Positions 32,586 to 40,436 of a stretch of 40,436 nucleotides of DNA are shown here, piece by piece; the stretch's first letter is position 1, and every line of letters starts with the position of its first letter. Made by a program: the position numbers and the translations under genes. The notes beneath the pieces are model-generated. The model was not told the origin of the DNA. It did not search any database and saw only the letters and a list, made by a program, of their open reading frames with translations. The stretch comes from Rhypophila decipiens (Eukaryota > Ascomycota > Sordariomycetes > Sordariales > Naviculisporaceae). The DNA is taken from contig MU858308.1 in NCBI GenBank assembly GCA_033297075.1, positions 1 to 40,436 of the forward strand, written 5' to 3'.

Positions 32586-33160
32586 ACAAATGAGGTATGT
32601 AGTGCTGTAAAATGGGGACTCCATGGCTGTGTTGAGGCGTTTTTGGGTTTAAGCTGAGATGTAATGGACGGACGGATGTAAGTGTTATAGAGGGATAAAA
32701 GGACGATGGCATGTTTCTAAAAGCAGACTTTTCCCAAAGGTAGCGACTATTTATTTAGGTCTTTTAAATTTCGTAATTTCAGTCATGCCGTTTTTACATC
32801 TTGGCCTTCTGACTCTCATCCCACAGCTCAGACAACCTAAAACTCAAACTTGGAGAAGCCGTGATATCATGAGGGAACGAGCGTGATAGTATAGACTTCT
32901 TCTTTTGCATTCCTCGCTTGGCAGCGCAACTAGCTAAACATACTGACTCTTGTTAGATTCTCAGTGCTTTGGCATGTCAACAATTCGTCTGACAGCCATC
33001 CCGCAAACTGTTAGAATCCATCAAGCAACTTTCTCTTGGCCCTGTATTTGATGCATGGGTCCTACAACACAATCGGATCCAGCAGTACCTAGACGGGCCT
33101 GGCAAGTTGTATATGGCCGATGGAGCAAATTGACGCTTGCTCGATTGACTCCGTGAAACT

Positions 33161-33400
33161 TCACAGAGAGCGCTCTGTAAGCTGAGTGCAACCATGAACT
33201 AGCGAGCAAGACTTCTTGCATCCCACAGTGACGGCAGAGTGTCGGAGTATTCTGTCCAGACCGACTTCTTCTCGTCGAGAGTTGCCGACAAACCACATGG
33301 TGTAAATACGTTCAGCGGGAATGGTAACGGGACGAGGCTCGGGACGTTGGTCGGTCTTCGCGACAATATCGAAATCCACACGGCTAGTCAGACTGATCAT
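33161..33400 (-). pseudogene. Possible coding remnant, unknown
   Basis: A 79-codon minus-strand frame whose first 60 residues (SRVDFDIVAKTDQRPEP, then PAERIYTMWFVGNSRREE) have C- or T-ending codons and a composition like a real fungal protein, unlike neighbouring frames. Upstream on the same strand, further coding-like pieces can be seen, but the gaps between them with GT and AG ends are only about 20 and 33 bp, too short to be introns. This suggests a decayed gene or a single misread exon. I do not recognise the family. Confidence 0.25.
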
Positions 33401-33945
33401 TACCCGGAAGAGTCAGGCATCTTGGTGACATTCTGAAACGTCCTGGGTCATCATCTCGAGGTTACGGGTTGCCTAATCGCAAGGTAGAAGCAATGTTAGT
33501 CTCATGCCATTCAATGTTCTTGAAGCAATCAACAAGGTGTGCTTGATCTCTTGGAAGAGATGGAAAGAGAGACAGAGAGAGAGAGATGAGACAAGCAAAA
33601 GGAAAAAGCGAATTCCCATCAGAAACCCAGAGTATAAGCATGACCGTGCCCTCAACCACGAGCATCCAGAGCAACCGCATACGAACAAACCCCGCCCCCT
33701 CCCACAAATCCAACCAGCATATGACGATGCAGGCTTAAAGGATCGAGAGGAGACAGAATAAGGTACCAGTCGGTTAGACACCGCAGCCAGAGGGTTGGTT
33801 CAGACGGCTCTTCCTATAAGATTTATTGAGGGTTGCAACCGGCGTTGCGTAGATCATCATGGTAAGGAATCGCTTTTTCCAGATATCCGCCTTTTCGGAG
33901 GTTGTCGAATCCAAGGCAAGATAGCAGAGAAGATTGCTCTCCGTT

Positions 33946-33973
33946 GCTCTCTCTCTCACTCTCTCTCTCTCTC
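33946..33973. repeat. (CT)n microsatellite
   Basis: Nearly pure CT dinucleotides interrupted once by CA. Boundaries are approximate. Confidence 0.8.
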
Positions 33974-34833
33974 GGGGAGTTGATTCGGAATGAACTTACA
34001 GAAAGTGCAAGTGTTCAATGACGTTGAAACGCCCATCATAAAAAAAAATGACACTCGATCAATCCTGGGAAGGAAAGCAAGCAAATTGACAACGCCCGGT
34101 CGGCCGAAGAAGAAACCAGCGCGGATTGATCGAACTCACGCCAGCCCGCAAAGGCTAGGTGTTCCAAGTAAACGACGGCCTGAAGACATCGCCTCAGGTT
34201 GGTTGGTTATTAGAGGAGAAGGTGGAAAGAGAGAGAATTCAGTCCTGGGCGGAGGTGAAAATATCTGGTTCGGGGAAAAGTTAGAAGCGGGTTTTTAAGC
34301 TTCAGTGTGGACCACCGCGGCGCACAGACCAGTCTCATCATATCCACTCTGCATTGCTGCAACTGACGGCAGCACTCAAACAACATTTGTTCATTTTGTA
34401 ACATGATGGATAATGTACTACGAGAGTCGGGCTCTGGAATAAAAATCCGAGATGCGCAGAAATATCATATTACTACCTAAAGGTGTATCTAGCTAAATTC
34501 CGGTTCCATCTGCACTGTCGCTGTTCACGAAACGTCTCTTCAAAGATGGCAAACGCTGTCTCAACTCAACCAAAATGAGAGAGGATGGGGGTGAAAAGTA
34601 AATCCAAACGTAAAACACTGAGCGTATGTATCAATACAAATAGAGAGATGGTCCATTCTGGATGTGTTCCTCCTTAGAACTTCTCGAACCTCGTCTCATA
34701 GACTCTCCGCCTCATTGTCGCTCTCGCCAAAAGAAAAGAAAAAGATTTTGCCTTCATTACATCATAACACGGGTCATCAAACCATGAACTTTCCCAAGTC
34801 AAACGGCCACTATAGGAGTGCATCTTCCCTCAG

Positions 34834-37149
34834 TTAATGTGGAAGAAACTGGTTCATGTCGTGGGGATTCCAGTCCATAGGGAGGTTGAACGCATTCAGC
34901 AGATCTTGAGAAGAGGGCTGAGAGTAACCGGCAGCCATGCTAGGGACTTCAAAAAGGGAGTCATTGAACATTGGCTTGGTGGCGCGGTTGCCAGGAAACA
35001 GGATAAAATCTGCTCCATTGCTACCATCCGAGAAACCAGAGTAATCCTGATGTTCGTCAAATCCCTCGTCAACGTCGTTGAGAGACTGAGGGGTGAATAG
35101 CATGGCATTGCCCTGTCCAATCGGTGAGAGATGTGCTGGCTGGGCTTGGTAGAGTTCGGGAGCAGAGAAAGCAGCCAACTGCTGGGCCAGATTCTTGCTA
35201 TAAACATCATGAACAGGTGTGGGAAGCTGGGCGTGCGCGCTGTAGATGTCATCGTACATTGCGAAGTCATTTCCGAGATCCTGGTAAGCCGAGTTATGGT
35301 CCATTCCGGAAGCATCAGTGGAAGGAGTGGCGTTGTCAATTGGAGAGTAGTCAATCGTGATCTCCTGAGGAATGGCGCCAAAATCGAGCTCTGGAGTGTA
35401 CGTGGGGAAGTCAAGGTTGCTTGCGTAGACCCGGCTCCAGTCATCTGGAGGAGTAGCTACACCCATGCTGTGTTCACTGGATGGAGTAGGGAGATTCTGG
35501 AGCTGGGGAGTAGGCTGCGCCGACTGGCCAGAGATACTCGAAGCCGCGCCAGGCTTTTTGCCATTGGTCTTTGTCCGTACATAGGTCCAGCCGTGTGCCT
35601 TCTCCATGTGCTGCTTGCAGTTCGACTCCCGCTTAGATTTGTACGGGCACGGCTTGTACAGACACTCGTACATGGGGGGAGCAGATGAATGCTTGTCGTT
35701 GTGATGACGATCCATCTCCTTCTCCGTGGGCCAGCCGTATTCGTGGTATTTGCACGTGGGAACTGGGCACTTCCAAGGACGAGAGTGAGTCTTCTCGTGC
35801 TTGGTTAGATCGCAAGGCCGCTTGAACTCCTTGTTGCACCCAGGCTCGCGGCACTTTTTCGGGGCGAGCTCTTCGGGGGTGGCATTCTTCTTTCTCCGAG
35901 CCATCGAGCGCATGATCTCCTCTTCGTCTTCAAGCTCTTGGCTGGCGGAGCGCTTGAATCGCACGAGGCCATCGCCCTCTTCTTCAATCTCGACGGGCTC
36001 ACCGGTGGCCATGGAGATGGCTTTCCCATTCTTCTTGACACGGACGAGTTCTGCCGGGCGGCCGTTCACATGGATACCACCATGCAGCTTGATCTCGTCG
36101 GTTCTGGAAGCCATGTTAGTACTAGCAGCGACATCAGGACACATTGCTGGTACGTACGGGTCGACATCCATATTCTCGGCCTTGTCGCCGTTCTCCCTGG
36201 CGTCAGCAAGCTGTTGCGCGTAATGGTGTATTTGGTCGATTAGGTCAATGAAATAACCACTGGTGTATGGGAGGTCGCGCTCGCGAGTCTGTTCGCGTGG
36301 CGGGATGGAGTCAACCGTCGCTTGTACGCATCGAATTGTCGTGAGGCAGAAGTCGAGATACAGTTCGGCGGCCTTGGTCCTCTCCTTTATACACAGGGTA
36401 CGATAAGTATCTCCCCGCACACCTTTATCGGCTTCGAGTTCACTTACAGGAGCAAGAAGAAGCAATGTCTTCTCAACATCTCTTAGGCAGACGATTTCCC
36501 TTTCCTGGATCTTCTTGGGGCATTCGAGAACAAGAGGATGGAAATCCTTGAATGCTGGTTTTGCGAGGAGCGGTTTGAGGGTATGCTCCAAGATCCGGTT
36601 GGTAGAACGGGTGCTGAGTGCCTTTGGCGATGTGATGGTTGTTGCACGAGCGGCTGCCGATCTGGTGACAGCAGATGTCTTGACAGTTTTCTCGATCGAC
36701 GAGACGATGGAGGTTCCTAGACCGCTGTCTGACTCATGATGCCTCGAGGTACGGCGCGTACGAGGCCGGAGCACTCTGCGCTCGACCTCAGGCTCCTTAC
36801 CCATGATGGAGGAGTCGAGCGTGTGGTTCAACACACCGCGAGGAATGGGAAGACTGTTGTCGCGAAAGGTCTTGGGAGAGGTGGGCGAAGCGGGTTCCTT
36901 GACCGTGAGGCACCTGTCGATGTCGTCTAGAGCCAAAGCAACACGGCGACGATGCGAGTCGATGACATCGTCCAAGTTGGTTTGCGAGCGACGAGGAAGT
37001 GGAGGAGGTCTGAACTCAATCTCGGGAGACGCAGGAGGGGTTGTGGGAGAGTGGAAAGTCGCACCCTTCCTGAGCACCATGTTCGTCTTAAGGGTCAAGG
37101 ACCTGGTGTCGGGACGAGTCACCGGCGTCCTACGAGGATTGGAAGACAT
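34834..37149 (-). CDS. C2H2 zinc-finger transcription factor with three fingers
   Basis: Intronless, 771 residues from the Met at 37149 (MSSNPRRTPVTRPDTRSL); the frame stays open to 37440, but the upstream part has no conserved character. Three consecutive fingers begin at C433: CREPGCNKEFKRPCDLTKH, then CPVPTCKYHEYGWPTEKE with a long linker, then CLYKPCPYKSKRESNCKQH, ending near residue 520. The N-terminal 150 residues are Pro/Ser/Arg-rich with a basic patch (VLRPRTRRTSRHH). Residues 200-330 are helical and may form a fungus-specific regulatory domain. An acidic stretch (ELEDEEEIMRSM) precedes the fingers, and the C-terminal 230 residues are Gln/Ser/Pro/Asp-rich, like an activation domain. 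It is expected in the nucleus; targets are unknown. The architecture looks conserved in Sordariomycetes, but I cannot give a gene name safely. Confidence 0.8.
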   Translation of the reverse strand: MSSNPRRTPVTRPDTRSLTLKTNMVLRKGATFHSPTTPPASPEIEFRPPPLPRRSQTNLDDVIDSHRRRVALALDDIDRCLTVKEPASPTSPKTFRDNSLPIPRGVLNHTLDSSIMGKEPEVERRVLRPRTRRTSRHHESDSGLGTSIVSSIEKTVKTSAVTRSAAARATTITSPKALSTRSTNRILEHTLKPLLAKPAFKDFHPLVLECPKKIQEREIVCLRDVEKTLLLLAPVSELEADKGVRGDTYRTLCIKERTKAAELYLDFCLTTIRCVQATVDSIPPREQTRERDLPYTSGYFIDLIDQIHHYAQQLADARENGDKAENMDVDPYVPAMCPDVAASTNMASRTDEIKLHGGIHVNGRPAELVRVKKNGKAISMATGEPVEIEEEGDGLVRFKRSASQELEDEEEIMRSMARRKKNATPEELAPKKCREPGCNKEFKRPCDLTKHEKTHSRPWKCPVPTCKYHEYGWPTEKEMDRHHNDKHSSAPPMYECLYKPCPYKSKRESNCKQHMEKAHGWTYVRTKTNGKKPGAASSISGQSAQPTPQLQNLPTPSSEHSMGVATPPDDWSRVYASNLDFPTYTPELDFGAIPQEITIDYSPIDNATPSTDASGMDHNSAYQDLGNDFAMYDDIYSAHAQLPTPVHDVYSKNLAQQLAAFSAPELYQAQPAHLSPIGQGNAMLFTPQSLNDVDEGFDEHQDYSGFSDGSNGADFILFPGNRATKPMFNDSLFEVPSMAAGYSQPSSQDLLNAFNLPMDWNPHDMNQFLPH

Positions 37150-38937
37150 GGTTGCGGGTGAGTGTGGGGTAGAACCCAACGTTGTGATAAGAGGTGGGTG
37201 GAAGATACTACACGTCCTCAGGTTAGTTATCTGAAAGCTTAAGCGACAAAGTAAGGCTGAGGAGCAAAGAAAGAAGTTCGGGATGTGAGTCACATCCAAC
37301 ATGCTACACCGATTGCATCGACTCTCTCCGACGCCTTTCCTCCACACGAGATGGTCACGGAAGGGTGGGATTGGCCAATCTTGAGGACGGCGAGCAAGAA
37401 ATGACACCAAGACGAGCAACACGCAGGATGCAGCAGTCACGAACCAGAAGTCGAAGCAGGGGATCGAGACAAAGAAACTGGGCGTCGATCTTACAGTTGG
37501 AATATACCAGCACGCGTGAGCGAGAGCGAGCAGCTCGACGCGGCGAGTAGATCTGGAGAGTCAAGGAAGTAAACGAGACCGCCTAGGCGTCACAAGCCGA
37601 CCTTGACGCCCTGGAAATGAACAGCTTTCGACCAGCACCGACCGAATACCAAGGGCGCGATATGTTGAACTGGATTCCGATGGAATCAGATGGCAAAATA
37701 GATGATATATGGTTTGGGGTTGCTTGCAGAGAACGAACAAGGACGGCAAGGCAGTGCAAAAAGGACCCGGTCGTTTGGACGGTAGTGACAATAAATGGGC
37801 GATATGGACACTTTTGTGGGATAAAGTCTGACGTGCGGCCTCAGGGACAAAAGACCAAAGAGGCACGGAGGAGGAGAGACTGCGTTGATGGGAGATGCCC
37901 AGGAACGAGGACGAGAGAGAAAAGAGGAAGATGGAGATTGTTGGCGATGGGATCAACGGGAGAGGACGATGAGAAATGCGCGAGGGTCCGACGTTGCTGC
38001 CTGGCCTAGCGACCGGGATGGGTTAAGCGTCCCCCTGGTATAAAAGTGGAGCACGCGGCGCAGCTCGCGCTGGGCGGCTTGTGATTGGCCAGTTGTCGGA
38101 TCCTTCCTCATTGTGGACCGAAGCGGTCCCTCTTGTCCTCCATTGTAGCTGCACAAACCGCTCAGCACAACTGGCACAACGACTGATAGCGCCGGTCCAG
38201 CAATCAAGTTCCCGTTACACCTGCGGGCGTTGGACTCTGCTAGAGAAAGACCTCAGGTTTGGTGTAACGTGAATTATCTCTGGCGCGGCACAGCTGGCCG
38301 CTCCCTCAATCGAGTTTCAGATGTCAGCGCATTTATGTGGCATTCTCACTGTCGCTAACGAGACCTCCCCGCTCGCTCAGCCCTGTGCCGGTCAGCCCTG
38401 CCACCTTCGACCCCTGGCCGGGATGTGCCTGACTAACAGATGCCATCTCATCTTTCAGAGCCCCGACGCAAGCAACACACTCCAGCCTTGTACCTCGAAC
38501 CGACCGCTTGGCATTCTGCTATCATGGTGTTCCTAGTGCACAAAATGGTGGAAGGCAGCCGAATTTCCATGCCACAACGCTGACTGATGGTCAAAGAGGT
38601 ATAGGTTTTGGGGGACACGAAGAACTGACGACATCCGGTGCGCGTTGCCCTCTGAGATATTTTGAAGCCTAATTGCGAGCAGTCGTAATCCCCTGGTATT
38701 TTCTCTTTTTGCGGTGAACTGGTGATTGATCATTCTCACTTGACACTTGAAGCAGAATGGAAGCGATAAAACCGACCGGACGGGACCCTTCAAGTTCGTG
38801 TCCGGCCCTGCCCCTGGCTGTGGAGAAGCCACCACCTGCGTCCTGCACTGTCCTTGTCGAGCAGGAAATGACCAGGTGTTCGACAGGGCCATGCGGCTGG
38901 TGCTTTGAGTTCAGATTCCGCAGCCCTTCTGCTAAAC
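37150..38937. other. Upstream region of the C2H2 gene and spacer
   Basis: About 1.8 kb without a convincing gene. A good TATAAAA element lies at 38039-38045 on the plus strand, but no plausible coding start follows within 800 bp. Short Cys-containing frames (for example 38321-38536) have no start context or family features. Confidence 0.4.
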
Positions 38938-39297
38938 ATGATTGCCGTCGTCACGATAGGTGTTCTTACGATGTTTTTTTCCGCAGAGAAACGACATGTT
39001 CGGGCTTTGCAATAATTATTTCCTCAGATAGTGACGGCCTCTTCACTCTCCAACATCGATCTTGGACAAGACGCGGACTGGTCATGCCAAGCACGAAATC
39101 TGGTGTTTGGTCCGTATAGGAACACTAACAGACCCGAGCAGCAACCCTCACTGCGGCTTGTTAATACTGTCTGTACGGATACTGTATATGTTACTAACGG
39201 TACTCCGCAATGTACATGGAACCAGTGCTCCTCCGGCGGTCAAGGAATTAAGGTTATCAGTGGCATTGACCAGCCCAAGTTCCAGTGGACTCTGTAA
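38938..39297 (+). pseudogene. Putative small secreted protein interrupted by one in-frame stop
   Basis: From the ATG at 38938 the frame encodes a signal-peptide-like start (MIAVVTIGVLTMFFSA, then a charged EKRH) and meets TAA at 39013-39015. The same frame then stays open for 93 codons to a stop at 39295. The second part has four Cys (in DWSCQA, TVCTD, PQCTW and NQCSS), no hydrophobic segment, and the character of a small secreted protein. The codon before the stop is CAA, and the stop would be CAA after a single C-to-T reversal, a CpA-to-TpA change typical of RIP or of deamination. Splicing could also remove the stop, but the only in-frame intron I can place is 30 bp, too short. No family recognised, and the gene may be an artefact of chance. 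Confidence 0.35.
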
Positions 39298-39941
39298 CCG
39301 CCAACCGTTGGTTCACAGCCGAAAAACCCCACGAGCTCAGCCACGGCGAACTGGACGGTAGAAACGGTTAACAGTTGATAGCGTCTGCTCACGACGTGCC
39401 ATTCATCAACCATGGTCCTCCTATTGGTCAGACACAACGTCACAAATCACTCGCCGAATGCAGTCAGCATCAAGAATACAACGAAGGCCGCCATAGGACT
39501 TCCTCCAGATGAGATGATGTTCCGTGGGCTTCCGCTCAGCCTACACTTACGAAATCTCTCTCAGACTGAATGGAAAAACATGAACCAGATGAGGTTGCTG
39601 TTTTACCTTGTCGTGAATCCAAGTCCTATCCGACTTCCTTGGTTTCCGACAAAGCCAGCTTGACACCAGTGTGGTCCGAGGCATGACAGCAGAGATGTGT
39701 GCAACTTGGCCCCCAAAATCCTTCGCTTTTCTGCGTTCCTCCCTTCTTTCTGTTCTGGCCATGCAGCACTTGACTCAGATGATCAACCATGCATTACTTT
39801 CCGGCCAGCAAGTGTCGCCATCCAGTCGAGTCCTTCCAGGGGCTTTTTCGTGGTGTTCAGTGATGCCATTTTGCGCATGCTTCACTACCACTAACCCCGT
39901 GCCCAGTCCTTGACTACCAGGAGGAGTCATTCACCGTGCAT
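39298..39941. other. Spacer before the fold-back element
   Basis: Short frames only (80-83 codons) with no family features. I see nothing supportable. Confidence 0.35.
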
Positions 39942-40193
39942 GTACGGGGCATGGGGCCAAAATAAACTACCCACCCTAGATAGAGCACAGTACACTAGAC
40001 AGTAAATACACACAGTACGGATATTATCTTGTTCTTTAGGCAATGGGCTTACAGGGTAGACTAGCCTATCGCTTTATTAACGTGCAGGTGGCTTAGTACT
40101 ACATACCCTGTTACTATAGCGATTGGCTATAATCCCGGCACTATGCTGGCTCTATCTGGGGTGGGTAGTTTATTTTGGCCCTATGCCCCGTAC
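39942..40193. mobile_element. MITE-like fold-back element with 45-bp terminal inverted repeats
   Basis: The arm at 39942-39986 (beginning GTACGGGGCA and ending ATAGAGC) is repeated in inverse orientation at 40149-40193. By eye 43 of 45 positions match; the differences are one A/G and one C/T transition. The total is 252 bp with no coding capacity, fitting a non-autonomous DNA transposon. I could not see a clear target-site duplication. It lies immediately beside the repeat sequence of the right edge. Confidence 0.8.
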
Positions 40194-40436
40194 GGAGTAT
40201 CAATACATTAATATTATGACCACTATCTATCTACACCTCTGCCGGGGTTTGTTTTCGAACAGACCTGGAGGGCCAGTTTGGTGGGAGATGTAACGATCGT
40301 GACATACCACATGTGAGGATCATATAGAGGAACAACCACCCTATATGTAACGATCGTGACATACCACACCACTACGTAACATAGCCCAAAAGAGCAACTA
40401 GACTTGATTGGAAGATCCAATCAAGTAAATGGTATG
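40194..40436. repeat. Transposon-derived repeat, right edge, related to the left edge
   Basis: Contains two direct copies of a 24-bp motif, ATGTAACGATCGTGACATAC with its continuation CACA, at 40288-40311 and 40345-40368, 57 bp apart. The motif ends in the same GACATACCACACCACT segment as the left edge at about 280-296, and the intervening GATCATATAGAGGAACAACC is the inverse of a left-edge segment at about 547-566. Near the end a perfect hairpin (ACTTGATTGG, 5-base loop, CCAATCAAGT) lies at 40402-40426. LTR fragments are likely; no coding sequence. Confidence 0.7.

Larger units (their letters stand above)
32586..34833. other. Gene-poor convergent region with simple repeats
   Basis: About 2.2 kb between two convergent genes. 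A minus-strand frame at 33161-33400 has coding-like codon use (see separate entry). Simple repeats: a GA-rich tract at about 33555-33588 and a CT tract at about 33946-33973. The 34 kb region also holds 3' end signals of the minus-strand gene. No certain gene. Confidence 0.4.

Overview
The window reads as nuclear DNA of a filamentous ascomycete, most likely a Sordariomycete. Three signs point there: short spliceosomal introns (54-179 bp) with GTRNGY-type donors, very close kinship of the cytochrome c1 and DAHP synthase proteins to the Neurospora type, and AT-rich repeat remnants at the left edge that look like repeat-induced point mutation (RIP). I cannot name genus or species from the sequence alone.

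Layout: 1-1.1 kb is repeat and AT-rich sequence. Genes then follow on the + strand: an AIG1/FAR-17a-like membrane protein (1438-2287), a Phe-type DAHP synthase (2969-4293), cytochrome c1 (5166-6509) and an MBD4-like HhH-GPD DNA glycosylase (7325-8962). A fungal rhodopsin/Pth11-like 7-TM protein lies on the minus strand (9221-10886), head-to-head with a short-chain dehydrogenase (12004-13017). A zinc-cluster protein of unknown function (14128-16206, minus) and a Myb/SANT protein (20368-21246, plus) are divergent across about 4.2 kb without a recognisable gene, and another 4 kb of apparently gene-free DNA follows. Next come a MarR-GNAT fusion protein (25252-26361, plus), a small two-TM protein (26464-26940, minus), a RidA/Mmf1-type protein with a 14-nt microexon (27823-28541, minus), an intron-containing tRNA (29032-29129, minus), the O-mannosyltransferase Pmt4 (30120-32585, plus) and a three-finger C2H2 factor (34834-37149, minus). 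The right edge carries a putative small secreted protein broken by one in-frame stop (38938-39297), a fold-back (MITE-like) element (39942-40193) and repeat sequence related to the left edge.

The genes do not form an obvious pathway or biosynthetic cluster: there is no PKS, NRPS, P450, transporter or pathway-specific Zn2Cys6 regulator. Most are housekeeping (aromatic amino acid synthesis, respiratory complex III, imine detoxification, protein O-mannosylation) mixed with regulatory and sensing proteins. The same repeat family lies at both ends, so the segment is an ordinary gene island between transposon-derived sequence. I see no convincing wholly new system. The points best worth a second look are the MBD4-type glycosylase beside RIP-like repeats, the MarR-GNAT fusion, the microexon and dual-start design of the Rid gene, the stop-interrupted secreted protein and the two long gene-free stretches around the Myb gene. 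All exon boundaries were worked out by eye from splice signals, reading frame and recalled family conservation; no alignment or RNA evidence was available.
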